54,201 nt of DNA. Origin: Persephonella sp. (GTDB lineage Bacteria; Aquificota; Aquificia; Aquificales; Hydrogenothermaceae). The notes under the pieces are model-generated. The model saw only the letters and a program-made list of their open reading frames with translations. It did not search any database and was not told where the DNA came from. Made by a program: the position numbers and the translations under genes. Shown here in pieces: positions 29,064-38,283 of this stretch (its first letter is position 1; the number at the start of each line of letters is the position of its first letter). The DNA is taken from positions 1 through 54,201 of the forward strand of contig NZ_JALVTW010000007.1 of the NCBI RefSeq assembly GCF_027023985.1, written 5' to 3'.

Positions 29064-29537
29064 TTGAAAAAACTGCTTTTTATACTTCCTGCAATTTTAT
29101 TTTTTTCGGTGGCTTACTCTCAGCCACAGGCAGAATCCACAGAAAACTCTTTAATAATTGATGAAATAAATGATGACAGCTGGATGGACAAATATTTTCT
29201 TATAAAAAGATTTAATTTCCTACCTGTAATCCGTGACTATAGAGATGAGCTGGGGCTTACAGATGAGCAGCTTAAAATCATAAACCAGTTTTATAAAAAG
29301 TATTACAAAAAAATGGTAGATATAGCAAAAAAAATTCAAAAAGAGGAACAGCAGCTTGAAAATATGATTCTAAATGGCGGAAGTCCTGAAAAAATAAAAA
29401 AACTGGTTATTGATATAGCAAAACTAAAAGCCGAGCTTACCGTTTATAATATCAAAGAAATTAGAACACTCCAGAGTGCAATGACAAAAGAGCAATTTAA
29501 AAAACTACTTGACTTATCAGGACAGGATATTATGTAA
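29064..29537 (+). CDS. Spy/CpxP-like periplasmic protein
   Basis: 157 residues. Cleavable signal peptide (about 18 residues, ending VAYS). Two LTxxQ-type motifs, 'LGLTDEQLKII' and 'MTKEQFKKLL', bracket an amphipathic helical region, as in Spy, CpxP and zinc-resistance ZraP proteins, which chaperone periplasmic proteins or sense metals. TTG start with GAGGTG upstream. It is the first gene of the efflux operon, two nucleotides ahead of the TolC-like gene, suggesting an envelope-stress or metal link. Confidence 0.75.
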   Translation: MKKLLFILPAILFFSVAYSQPQAESTENSLIIDEINDDSWMDKYFLIKRFNFLPVIRDYRDELGLTDEQLKIINQFYKKYYKKMVDIAKKIQKEEQQLENMILNGGSPEKIKKLVIDIAKLKAELTVYNIKEIRTLQSAMTKEQFKKLLDLSGQDIM

Positions 29538-29539
29538 CC

Positions 29540-30802
29540 ATGAGATACCTGTATCTTCTGTTTTTATTTTTGTATTCAACAGTTTTTGGTCTGACCCTTG
29601 ATGATGCAATAAAACTGGCACTCAATAATCATCCCTATTTAAAGGAACAGTATCACTATCTAAAAGCTTCAGAATTTGATTACAAATACAGCTGGGGAAA
29701 TTTTTTCCCTACGGTAAATCTTAATTTCAGTTATACAAAATTTAGAGATGGTTCAGGAGGGGATAGTTTCAGCAGAAACCGTTCTATAAAATTTTCTTGG
29801 ACACTTTATAACTCAGGAACAAATATATTAGAACTTTTAAAAAGCAAAGAATCTTTACTATCAAAGCAAAAAAGCTACAGCGAAGACCTGCTGGACATTA
29901 TCTACGACGTTAAAAAAGCGTATTACGAAGCCGTTGCAAAAAATCAGATATACAAAATTCGCCAGATTCAGCTAAAGGCGGCACAAAAAGACCTTGAACT
30001 TGCACAGAAAAAACTGGAACTGGGACTTGTAACAAAGGCAGATTATCTTCAGGCAAAAGTAAGACTTGAAGATATTAGATACTCCCTAATCAGTGCAGAA
30101 TTTGAATACAAAAAAGCCCTTGCCAGCCTTAACAGCTTAATCGGCTACCCTCTGGATACAAAACTCAAACTTGATTACTCAATACTAAAAAGATTTGAAA
30201 TTTATGATGTTCCCGATTTTGAGTTTATCAAAAAACTTGCCTTTAAGAAAAGACCTGTCTTTAAGCAATACTATCATGATATCAAAAGGGCAAAATATTC
30301 CACAAAAGAAGAAATCCTCAGCTTTACACCTACAGTTTCAGTATCCTATTCATTGAACAAAGACCACTCATCCTCATCAGGAACAGATTACTACAACGTT
30401 TTTAACTTTGGTCTTAGCTGGACTATATTTGAAGGATTAAAAAGATACCATGCTTATCTTTCAGCAAAGGAAAATGAGCTTGCTGCAAAGGAAAAACTCA
30501 GGGAACTAAAAAGAATAATAACCCTGAAGCTATATCAGTATTATATGGACTTAAAGTCTGCATACAGAAATATTGATGTAGCCAGAACGCTTCTTGAAGA
30601 AGCCGACCATAACTACAAACAGGCAATCGGTGAATACAAGGCAGGAAAAGGAGATATTATATCCCTGCTTACAGCTGAAAGTTCTCTGGCCAGTGCCCAC
30701 GAAAAATTCGTAAACTCACTACTTGATATTGCACGGACAAAAGCAACACTGGAGCGGGAGATAGGGGTTGTTGACTTGTCCAAGGAGGAACAATCCCAAT
30801 GA
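29540..30802 (+). CDS. TolC-family outer-membrane efflux protein
   Basis: 420 residues. Signal peptide (MRYLYLLFLFLYSTVFG), then two OEP repeats: 'LTLDDAIKLALNNHPYLKEQ' and 'ITLKLYQYYMDLKSAYRNIDVA', with long alpha-hairpins and beta-strand segments (INLNFSY-like, 'NFGLSWTIFEG'). Expected to form the trimeric outer-membrane channel of a tripartite exporter. The stop overlaps the adaptor gene start by 4 nt. Confidence 0.92.
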   Translation: MRYLYLLFLFLYSTVFGLTLDDAIKLALNNHPYLKEQYHYLKASEFDYKYSWGNFFPTVNLNFSYTKFRDGSGGDSFSRNRSIKFSWTLYNSGTNILELLKSKESLLSKQKSYSEDLLDIIYDVKKAYYEAVAKNQIYKIRQIQLKAAQKDLELAQKKLELGLVTKADYLQAKVRLEDIRYSLISAEFEYKKALASLNSLIGYPLDTKLKLDYSILKRFEIYDVPDFEFIKKLAFKKRPVFKQYYHDIKRAKYSTKEEILSFTPTVSVSYSLNKDHSSSSGTDYYNVFNFGLSWTIFEGLKRYHAYLSAKENELAAKEKLRELKRIITLKLYQYYMDLKSAYRNIDVARTLLEEADHNYKQAIGEYKAGKGDIISLLTAESSLASAHEKFVNSLLDIARTKATLEREIGVVDLSKEEQSQ

Positions 30803-32031
30803 AAAAATTCCTAATTATTGCCCTGATAGTTCTTATTCCTGTTATTGCAGGTGTTTATTATTACAATAAGCAAAAAGAACAACAACAGCAGATAAAAGTC
30901 TATGAAACAGCAAAGGTAAAAAGAGGCAAAATACAGAACATAATTAATGCCACAGCAATTGTAAAAACCAGAGTCAACGCATACCTGAAAATAGGCACCC
31001 GTGCAACAGGTGAAATTCAAAAGATGTTTGTTGATGTAGGAGATTATGTAAAAAAAGGCCAGTTAATTGCCATCATAGACCAGCGGGAATATAAAAAAGA
31101 TGTTGAAAGGCTAACTTATCAGCTTGAAGAGGCTAAGAAAAATCTTCAAAAAATACTTCAGGTATATCCTGCCAGAATAAAAGAGGCAGAGAAAAAGCTA
31201 TCTGTCGCTCAGGCTGAATATGATTATGCAAAATGGAACTTCTTAAGGGAAAAACAGCTTTTAAAACAGGGATTTACCACACAGGAAAGCTATGAAAAAG
31301 CCCAGAAAGAACTAAAAGCAAAAAAAGCCCAGCTTGAGCTGGCAAAAGCCACACTGGAAAAGCTCAAACTTGAATATAAAAACGAGAAGGAAATAGCACA
31401 GGAAAATATAAAAGTTACTCAAAAGCAGCTGGAAAAGGCAAAAATCAGATTATCCTATACAGAAATATATTCTCCAATAGATGGAATAGTCTCAAAAGTT
31501 GTAGCCCGTGAAGGAGAAACCCTTGTTGCAGGTTTGCAGGCAGGGGAACTGGTTACGATACTCAAACCAGATAAACTGGAAATACAGATTTTTGTAGATG
31601 AAACAGATATAGGAAAGGTTCAACCTGGTCAGAAAGTCATTTATTATGTTGATGCTTACCCAGATAAATTTTTCCATGGGAAGATAACACAGATTTATCC
31701 TGAGCCAATTGTAAAACAGAATATCGTTTATTACCTTGCAATAGTTCCTGTAAAAAAAGAGTATGCAATTTATCTAAGACCTGAAATGACAGTTTATACA
31801 AAAATAATAGCCGGAGAAAAAGACAACGCCTTAATTATCCCTAACTCAGCTATAAGATACGAAAAAGGCAGGCAGTATGTCTATGTAATACAAAATGGAA
31901 AACCTGTAAAAAGATACGTAAAAACAGGTTGGATAGGAGAAAACTATACAGAAGTAATAGAAGGATTAAAAGAAGGCGAAGAAATAGCTGTCAAATTCTC
32001 AGCACCTGTTAAAACAAAGGTCTTCAAATGA
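30799..32031 (+). CDS. Periplasmic adaptor (MacA/HlyD-type membrane fusion protein)
   Basis: 410 residues. One N-terminal membrane anchor (~5-22), lipoyl-type halves (residues ~55-95 and ~225-255, 'TEIYSPIDGIVSKVVAREGE'), a long alpha-hairpin coiled coil (~100-210), a beta-barrel and a membrane-proximal domain (~320-405). MacA-like architecture linking inner-membrane transporter to TolC. Overlaps neighbours by 4 nt on both sides. Confidence 0.92.
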   Translation: MKKFLIIALIVLIPVIAGVYYYNKQKEQQQQIKVYETAKVKRGKIQNIINATAIVKTRVNAYLKIGTRATGEIQKMFVDVGDYVKKGQLIAIIDQREYKKDVERLTYQLEEAKKNLQKILQVYPARIKEAEKKLSVAQAEYDYAKWNFLREKQLLKQGFTTQESYEKAQKELKAKKAQLELAKATLEKLKLEYKNEKEIAQENIKVTQKQLEKAKIRLSYTEIYSPIDGIVSKVVAREGETLVAGLQAGELVTILKPDKLEIQIFVDETDIGKVQPGQKVIYYVDAYPDKFFHGKITQIYPEPIVKQNIVYYLAIVPVKKEYAIYLRPEMTVYTKIIAGEKDNALIIPNSAIRYEKGRQYVYVIQNGKPVKRYVKTGWIGENYTEVIEGLKEGEEIAVKFSAPVKTKVFK

Positions 32032-32699
32032 AAGAAGTAATTAGACTGGAAAACGTAAACAAAATATACGAGACAGCAGGCATAAAAACCCATGCCTTGA
32101 AGGATATAAATCTAACAATATACGAAGGTGAATTTGTTGCTATAATGGGTGCATCAGGTTCAGGAAAAACAACCCTTATGAACATAATGGGATGCCTTGA
32201 CACCCCAACCTCTGGCAAATACTATCTGATGGGAAAAGATGTATCAACCCTTGACGATGACCATCTATCTGAGATTAGAAACAGATACATTGGATTTGTA
32301 TTCCAGCAGTTTTTTCTCATACCATACCTGACCGCCTATGAAAACATACTGGTTCCGGTTATATACTCAAAATACAACTTCAAAGAAAAAGAAAAGGAAG
32401 CTGAAAAAATACTGGAAAAAATAGGACTAAAAGACAAAAAAAACCACAAACCAAACCAGCTATCAGGAGGACAACAACAAAGGGTGGCCATCGGTAGAGC
32501 ATTGATAAACAATCCAGAGCTGATACTTGCGGATGAACCAACAGGGGCACTGGACAGCAAAACCGCCAAGGAAATAATGAAAATTTTTGTTGAGTTAAAC
32601 AATTCAGGAAAAACGATAGTCCTGATAACCCACGACCCTAATGTTGCCTCTTATGCCCGGAGAATAGTCAGAATTTCTGATGGTAAAATAATTAGCTGA
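32028..32699 (+). CDS. MacB/LolD-type ABC transporter ATP-binding protein
   Basis: 223 residues, a stand-alone nucleotide-binding domain. Walker A 'GASGSGKTT', Q-loop 'FVFQQFFLIPYLTAYEN', signature 'LSGGQQQRVAIGRAL', Walker B 'LILADEPTGALDS', H-loop 'LITHD'. Closest to the MacB/LolD/FtsE branch, in which the ATPase either carries or is followed by a four-helix permease. Here the protein ends right after the ATPase domain and the next gene is a chaperone, so the permease is missing from this operon. Confidence 0.93.
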   Translation: MKEVIRLENVNKIYETAGIKTHALKDINLTIYEGEFVAIMGASGSGKTTLMNIMGCLDTPTSGKYYLMGKDVSTLDDDHLSEIRNRYIGFVFQQFFLIPYLTAYENILVPVIYSKYNFKEKEKEAEKILEKIGLKDKKNHKPNQLSGGQQQRVAIGRALINNPELILADEPTGALDSKTAKEIMKIFVELNNSGKTIVLITHDPNVASYARRIVRISDGKIIS

Positions 32700-32721
32700 A
32701 AAATTTTTAAAGGGGAGATGA

Positions 32722-34101
32722 ATGTTTACAAACATAGGAAAATCAAAATTTATGAAAATAGTTCTTTTCATAACAACATTTGCATTTGTAGGAACTGCCT
32801 TCGTTGCACTGATAGTTTATAAATTGTCAGGAAATATTCAGGGAGTTGCTGAAATTAACGGGAAAACCATTTCCGTTGCTGAGTATTACTATTACCTTAA
32901 TTTTCTTACAAGACAGGCTGAAGCACAAGGAATAGAGCCGGATAAAAAAGCCCTTAGAATAGAAGCTCTGAAAAATGCCATTGACCAGGAACTTCTCTAT
33001 CAGGAAGCCCAGAAAGAAGGTATTGAAGCAACAGACGAAGAGGTAAAGCAGTATCTACTTGATATCCCAGCTTTTCAGGAAAAAGGAAAATTCTCAAAAG
33101 AAAAATATTTTGCATTTTTGTCAAATATAAATCTTTCTCCCCAAATGTTCGAACAAATCCTGAAAAAAGAACTTTCTATTAGACATCTTCTTGCTATTCA
33201 TAGAGTTGGTTTTTATATATCAGAGGACGAACTAAACACATTTGTAAAAAAACAACTATCCAGAATTTCAGGAAAAGTAGCCATAATAACACCCAAAATA
33301 GCAAACCCTACCCAACAGGAAATAGAAGAATACTACAAACAAAACCTGAAAGAATTTGCCGGTAAAAAAGGAAAATTAATATCAGTTTATAAAATTGACA
33401 AAACTATCAAAGATGCAGATAAAAAAGCCCAAAAATTATTTCTAAGTCTGAAAAATAACCAGCAACCATTCCAGGAAGAAGGAATTCAAAAAATCTTTTC
33501 AGGAGAAATTTATAACAAAAATGTGAACCTTCCTGAAAAAGTAAAAGAAGAGCTTGACAAACTTTCTAAGCAAAAACCAATACTACTTGTATCAACCGAC
33601 AAGGCTTACTATCTAATCAAACTTGAAAAAGAAGTTTCAAAACCAATTCCACTTGAAAAAGTTAAGGAAAAAGTCATCACAAGCATAAAAAATAAAAAGC
33701 TTGCAAAAAAAACAGAAGAACTATATAAAGCTGTTTCTAAAGAGATAAAGAATATCAAAGACCTGAAAACACTAACAAAAAAATATCAAGCAGAAATTAA
33801 AGAAATCAAAAACCAGCCTGCCCAGAGCATAGCAATGGAATACGGAATTCCATTAAATAAGATTTCTCTTTTAACAAAAGCCAAACCCGGCCAGATTTTA
33901 GAACCATTTAAAACCTCTAAGGGAATTGTTGTAATAAAAGTTGAAAAGATTTCTCAGCCTGAAGATAAAGCAAAAGAAGATATGCTTAAACTGATGAAAC
34001 CAATCTTAACCAATACCAAATATCAAACAATTGTCAGAATGTTCATAGACAAGCTGCAAGAAGAGTCAATAATAAAAATCAATAAAAGGATAATTCAATA
34101 A
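32722..34101 (+). CDS. PpiD/SurA-like membrane-anchored periplasmic chaperone
   Basis: 459 residues. One N-terminal transmembrane helix (~12-35) and a SurA_N-type helical domain ('INGKTISVAEYYYYLNF', 'IDQELLYQEAQKEGIEATDEEV'), as in PpiD. The middle region (~195-330) where a parvulin domain would sit is short and lacks the usual 'ARHIL...GDLG' signatures, so peptidyl-prolyl isomerase activity is doubtful. A C-terminal helical part follows with 'LEPFKTSKGIVVIKVEKI', resembling the end of a parvulin domain. Likely assists outer-membrane or exported proteins; 22 nt after the ABC ATPase gene. Confidence 0.8.
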   Translation: MFTNIGKSKFMKIVLFITTFAFVGTAFVALIVYKLSGNIQGVAEINGKTISVAEYYYYLNFLTRQAEAQGIEPDKKALRIEALKNAIDQELLYQEAQKEGIEATDEEVKQYLLDIPAFQEKGKFSKEKYFAFLSNINLSPQMFEQILKKELSIRHLLAIHRVGFYISEDELNTFVKKQLSRISGKVAIITPKIANPTQQEIEEYYKQNLKEFAGKKGKLISVYKIDKTIKDADKKAQKLFLSLKNNQQPFQEEGIQKIFSGEIYNKNVNLPEKVKEELDKLSKQKPILLVSTDKAYYLIKLEKEVSKPIPLEKVKEKVITSIKNKKLAKKTEELYKAVSKEIKNIKDLKTLTKKYQAEIKEIKNQPAQSIAMEYGIPLNKISLLTKAKPGQILEPFKTSKGIVVIKVEKISQPEDKAKEDMLKLMKPILTNTKYQTIVRMFIDKLQEESIIKINKRIIQ

Positions 34102-34578
34102 ATGCAGCAAACTCCGTATGCTTACGATTTTTTATGGAATCAAATAGAACTAGGCTTCCGTGAGATAAGGAAGCCTGCTTATCGCAAGCTTGTGGAGCAG
34201 TTTTTATTTGACTCTGAAATCCGCAAAAAAGTAGAAAAACTCCCTGACAAGACAGGAAGAAAATATCAGGGAGGTCTCCTTGAAAAAACTGCTTCTGTTT
34301 TATCTCTATCTTTATGTATGTATGATAACTACCCTGAAATTAATATAGACCTTATATTAACTGGTATAATATTATCATTGTTGTGTAAGGCTTTTACTAA
34401 AAGGGAATGTTTTGAGAAATTAAAATCATATCCGGAAATAGTTCCATTTATTTTTAAGAAAAGCAGACGAAAGCCTTCCGTGGAACTGACTATTTTTGAT
34501 GGTATCCATAAGCTTGATAATAAAATAATCCTAAAACTGATGGCACAGCGGGAGCGGACTGGCGGGGAAAAAAAGTAG
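34102..34578 (+). CDS. Pseudo-HD-domain protein (YhaM-like fold without metal ligands)
   Basis: 158 residues, immediately after the PpiD-like stop. Residues 50-100 follow the HD phosphohydrolase/YhaM pattern: a 'YQGGLLEKTASVLSL' segment, then 'NYPEINIDLILTGIILSLLCK'. In YhaM-type enzymes these read GGLLEHT and LLHDIGK. Here the first His is Lys62 and the HD doublet is Ser92-Leu93, so the metal site is gone. Positively charged C-terminus. Most likely a non-catalytic RNA- or nucleotide-binding relative or partner; inference. No other domain seen. Confidence 0.6.
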   Translation: MQQTPYAYDFLWNQIELGFREIRKPAYRKLVEQFLFDSEIRKKVEKLPDKTGRKYQGGLLEKTASVLSLSLCMYDNYPEINIDLILTGIILSLLCKAFTKRECFEKLKSYPEIVPFIFKKSRRKPSVELTIFDGIHKLDNKIILKLMAQRERTGGEKK

Positions 34579-34590
34579 CGAGGTGAGGTT

Positions 34591-35367
34591 ATGGTTCCAG
34601 AAGAGAGGAAGTTGTTTGATAACGGTTCACACCAGAATATTCTTCTTGAAGACTATGGTCATGGTGAAATGGTTCAGGCAAATGTTCATTTTATAGTTGA
34701 TAGTGGTCAGGGCATTGTTTTAGACCCCGGTGGACACAAAGTTTTCAAACATCTTTTATCAGAAATAGGAGGTCTTATAGGTGTTGATAACCTTAAATAT
34801 ATATTTCTTTCACATCAAGACCCTGACATAGTTGCAGCTATAAATGGATGGCTTATGACAACCAAAGCAACTGCACTTTGCCCAAACCTCTGGACAAGAT
34901 TTATTCCACACTTTGGAGTAGACAGGCTTGTCATTCACAGAATAAAAGGTATTGGGGACAGAGGAACCATAATAAAACTTGGAAATTCAGAACTTTATAT
35001 ACTCCCTGCCCACTTTATGCATGCACCTGGAAACCTTCAGATATATGATCCAACTTCTAAAATCTTATATTCCGGAGACCTTGGAGCATCACTTGGACAG
35101 GATTATATTTATGCACCAAGTTTTGAGGAACATGTTAAATATATGGAAGGCTTCCATAAAAGGTATATTCCAACATCAAAAGTTCTTAAAACATGGGTAA
35201 AAATGGCAAGACAGCTTGATATTGAGATAATAGCACCCCAGCATGGTGCAATAATGAAAGGCAAAGATATGGTAAATAAGTTTTTTGACTGGCTTGAAAA
35301 TCTTGAATGCGGTATAGATATTATGGAAGATGTTTACCAAATTCCACAGGAACATTTTGAAGGATAA
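34591..35367 (+). CDS. ODP-type metallo-beta-lactamase-fold protein (flavodiiron-like)
   Basis: 258 residues, the diiron beta-lactamase domain of flavodiiron proteins without the flavodoxin part (ODP family). Metal ligands are placed as in flavodiiron proteins: His75-x-Asp77-x-Asp79 (Asp instead of the usual Glu), His144, Asp163 (YSGDLGAS) and His218 (APQHGAI). It should bind a di-iron centre and O2 or NO; ODPs act as oxygen sensors in some bacteria. Strong GAGGTGAGG site before ATG; followed two nucleotides later by rsmH. Confidence 0.85.
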   Translation: MVPEERKLFDNGSHQNILLEDYGHGEMVQANVHFIVDSGQGIVLDPGGHKVFKHLLSEIGGLIGVDNLKYIFLSHQDPDIVAAINGWLMTTKATALCPNLWTRFIPHFGVDRLVIHRIKGIGDRGTIIKLGNSELYILPAHFMHAPGNLQIYDPTSKILYSGDLGASLGQDYIYAPSFEEHVKYMEGFHKRYIPTSKVLKTWVKMARQLDIEIIAPQHGAIMKGKDMVNKFFDWLENLECGIDIMEDVYQIPQEHFEG

Positions 35368-35369
35368 AA

Positions 35370-36251
35370 TTGGTTGAACATTATCCGGTTTTACATAGAG
35401 AAATATTAAATTTTTTTAAAGATATAAAAGGAAAATATATAGTTGACGCAACAGTAGGAGGAGGGGGTCATTCCTTTTTACTCCTAAAATCTCTTCCGGA
35501 TATTCATATAATCGGTCTGGACAAAGATGAGTATGCCTTAAAAAAAGCAGATGAAAAATTATCCCAATTCAAAGGTAGATACACCCTTATTAAAAGTTCA
35601 TTTAAAGATTTGGACAAAGTCCTTGACCAGCTTGGTATTCCTGAAGTCAGTGGTTTTTTATTTGACCTTGGAGTCTCTATGTTCCAATTAAAAACTGAAA
35701 GAGGTTTTTCTTTTCAGAGAGAAGAACCCCTTGATATGAGAATGGATACATCCCAGCATCTCACAGCTTATCAGGTTATTAATCAATACCCAAAGGATTT
35801 ACTTGAAAAGATAATTTTTGAGTATGGAGAGGAAAAATTTGCCAGAAAAATTGCAAAAAATATAGTTGAATACAGAAAGAAAAAACCAATAGAAACCACA
35901 AAAGAACTGGCAGATATCATATACAAAACATATCCTCCTCCCCTTCGTAGAAAAAGAATACATCCTGCCACAAAAACATTTCAGGCAATCAGGATAGAAG
36001 TAAACAACGAGCTAAACGAAATCAAAGAAGGAGTTACAAAAGCAATAGACAGAACTCAAAAAGGCGGAATAATTGCAGTAATATCATTTCATTCTCTTGA
36101 GGATAGAATTGTAAAAAATATTTTTAGAGAAGCCAAAAAGTTAAAGAAAGTAGAAATACTGACGAAAAAACCTATTACACCGGGAGAGGAGGAACTCAAA
36201 GAAAATCCTCCCTCACGTAGTGCAAAACTAAGGGTTGCAAAAAGGGTCTAA
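35370..36251 (+). CDS. rsmH: 16S rRNA (cytosine1402-N4)-methyltransferase RsmH (MraW)
   Basis: 293 residues. SAM-dependent methyltransferase of 16S rRNA C1402. Signatures: 'HYPVLHREIL' start, 'IVDATVGGGGHSFLLL', 'GFLFDLGVSMFQLKTERGFSF', 'PLDMRMD' and 'VISFHSLEDRIVKNIF', ending 'NPPSRSAKLRVAKRV'. TTG start with AAGGATA ahead; no earlier ATG fits. First gene of a short division/cell-wall run (rsmH-ftsL-ftsI), the usual dcw beginning minus mraZ. Confidence 0.97.
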   Translation: MVEHYPVLHREILNFFKDIKGKYIVDATVGGGGHSFLLLKSLPDIHIIGLDKDEYALKKADEKLSQFKGRYTLIKSSFKDLDKVLDQLGIPEVSGFLFDLGVSMFQLKTERGFSFQREEPLDMRMDTSQHLTAYQVINQYPKDLLEKIIFEYGEEKFARKIAKNIVEYRKKKPIETTKELADIIYKTYPPPLRRKRIHPATKTFQAIRIEVNNELNEIKEGVTKAIDRTQKGGIIAVISFHSLEDRIVKNIFREAKKLKKVEILTKKPITPGEEELKENPPSRSAKLRVAKRV

Positions 36252-36253
36252 TT

Positions 36254-36556
36254 ATGAGGGAGTTAGTAATAGAGCTAAAAAAAGATTTAAGTTATGTAAA
36301 AAAATATACATATTTCTGGGGATTTATATTGCTAATAGCCGGTGCTATGGTTCTTTATAACCAGTATTACTTCAGTATTGATAAACAAATTGTTGAACTT
36401 ACAAAAATGAAAAACCAGCTTGCAGCAGATAAGTTAATGCTTCAAAAAACAATAAGTAAACTTTCTTCACCTGAAAGAATCAGCAAAATTGCAAAACAAA
36501 AACTCAAAATGGATACTGTAGATTATTCAAAAGTGCATTTTATAGATACAAAATAG
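36254..36556 (+). CDS. ftsL: FtsL-like division protein
   Basis: 100 residues, bitopic: a short basic cytoplasmic part, one transmembrane helix (~20-38), then a leucine-zipper-like coiled coil ('IVELTKMKNQLAADKLMLQKTI') and a C-terminal 'SSPERISKIAKQKLKM' typical of FtsL. Sequence identity in this family is low; the identification rests on topology and position between rsmH and ftsI. It would form the FtsQLB-type complex of the divisome. Confidence 0.85.
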   Translation: MRELVIELKKDLSYVKKYTYFWGFILLIAGAMVLYNQYYFSIDKQIVELTKMKNQLAADKLMLQKTISKLSSPERISKIAKQKLKMDTVDYSKVHFIDTK

Positions 36557-36564
36557 AGATATGA

Positions 36565-38283
36565 ATGAACAAAAATAAGGTTTATATAGCTGCCTTTCTT
36601 ATAACCTTAGGTTTTTTTGCAGTCATCGGAAGGTTATTCTACTTTCAGGTTCTAAAACAACAGGAATTTCTGGAATATATCAAAAAGCAATACTATGCCG
36701 AAGAGAAAATTATTCTTCCAAGGGGAACAATTTACGACCAGAATGGAAGAATTCTTGGTATTAGTGTTCCAACCATTGATGTATTCGCAATAAAAAAATA
36801 CATAAAAAACAAAGAAAAGGTTGCAAAAGAACTTTCTAAAATCCTGAGAATTCCTTATCAACAAATCCTGAGAAAATTAAACGGCAAAAAAAATTATGTG
36901 GTTTTAGCCAGAAATATAGACAGTTTATATAAGGACAGAATTCTTGCTTTAAGAAAATCTCTACAAGAATGGAATCTTGGAGTTGTTGAAAGTTCAAAAA
37001 GATACTATCCCTTAGGTAGCATAGCAGGTTCAAGTATAGGGTTCGTAAACAGATACACTGGTCAAGGGACAGCCGGACTTGAGCTTAAATACGACAGCAT
37101 ACTGGGAGGAGGTTTTGCAAGTATAGTTCTTATGAAAGATGCCCTTGGAAATCCAATAACTATAGAAAAGGAAAAGAATGATAAAAATATAAAAGATATA
37201 AAACTAACTATAGACAGTAATATTCAGTATATCGCAGAAGAAGCTTTAAAAAAACTTGTAAAGGAAAGAAAACCTAAAGAAGCAGCAATACTAATTATGG
37301 ACTCTAACACTGGTGAGATTATAGCCAATGCAACGTATCCAAATTACAATCCGAATAAATACTGGAAATATAAAAACCATAAAAATATATCATTCCAAAA
37401 TGCCTATGAGGTCGGTTCATTGGCAAAGCCATTTGTCCTCGCAGAAGCTATAGATGAAAACAAGATAGATTTTTCAAAAAAATATTATTGTGGAGAAGGA
37501 AAAGTTATTGTTGACGGGGTTAGAATTAGAGACCACAAGTCCTATAAAAATCTTACTCCTGAAGATATAATAGTCCATTCATCAAACGGAGGTATTATAA
37601 ATATCGCACTCCGTCTTGACCCTGATAAACTTTACGAACGGTTTAGAAAACTTGGTTTTGGAAAATCAACAAAAACATTTCCCGGGGAAGCATCCGGTTT
37701 AATCAGACCTTTTAAAAGGAAAGTAGATGTGGCTTATGCGTCGATAGGCCAGAACTGGACAGCTACTCTCGTTCAGATAGCAGTAGCTTACTCAGCAATA
37801 GCAAACGGAGGATATCTTGTAAAACCACATTTTGTTAAAGAAATAATTGATTCTTCCTCCGGTAAATCTGAAAAAATTAACCCTGAAAAAATGGGAAAAG
37901 TTTTATCAGATGAGACAGTCCAGAAACTCCAAAAAATACTTGTTCAAGTAGTAGAAAGGGGAACAGCTAAAAGGGGAAAATCCAAATATTTTACAATTGC
38001 AGGAAAAACCGGAACAGCTCAGAAATACGACCCTGCAATAAAAGCCCTTTCAAATAAAAAATTTTATACATGGTTTGCAGGTTATTTCCCTGCAGAAAAC
38101 CCAAAATTCACTGTGGTTATATTCGCAAACGAACCGAAAAAAATAAAAAAATGGGAGTTCATAGGCGGTGGTAGCGTTTCAGCTCCTGTTTTAAAATTTT
38201 TAGTTGATAGAATAATGTTTTATTACAAACAAAAACCTGATAAAGAGGTGGAGCATGGAAATAAGAACCCACAGGGAAATTAA
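36565..38283 (+). CDS. ftsI: Septal peptidoglycan transpeptidase FtsI (PBP2/3 class B)
   Basis: 572 residues. One N-terminal membrane helix, PBP dimerisation domain ('LPRGTIYDQNGRILGISVP'), and transpeptidase domain with SxxK 'GSLAKPF', SxN 'SSNGG' and KTG 'AGKTGTAQ'. It cross-links septal cell wall with FtsW. The C-terminus is lysine-rich. The last 29 nt overlap the thioesterase gene, whose ribosome binding site (GAGGTGGAG) lies within ftsI. Confidence 0.95.
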   Translation: MNKNKVYIAAFLITLGFFAVIGRLFYFQVLKQQEFLEYIKKQYYAEEKIILPRGTIYDQNGRILGISVPTIDVFAIKKYIKNKEKVAKELSKILRIPYQQILRKLNGKKNYVVLARNIDSLYKDRILALRKSLQEWNLGVVESSKRYYPLGSIAGSSIGFVNRYTGQGTAGLELKYDSILGGGFASIVLMKDALGNPITIEKEKNDKNIKDIKLTIDSNIQYIAEEALKKLVKERKPKEAAILIMDSNTGEIIANATYPNYNPNKYWKYKNHKNISFQNAYEVGSLAKPFVLAEAIDENKIDFSKKYYCGEGKVIVDGVRIRDHKSYKNLTPEDIIVHSSNGGIINIALRLDPDKLYERFRKLGFGKSTKTFPGEASGLIRPFKRKVDVAYASIGQNWTATLVQIAVAYSAIANGGYLVKPHFVKEIIDSSSGKSEKINPEKMGKVLSDETVQKLQKILVQVVERGTAKRGKSKYFTIAGKTGTAQKYDPAIKALSNKKFYTWFAGYFPAENPKFTVVIFANEPKKIKKWEFIGGGSVSAPVLKFLVDRIMFYYKQKPDKEVEHGNKNPQGN

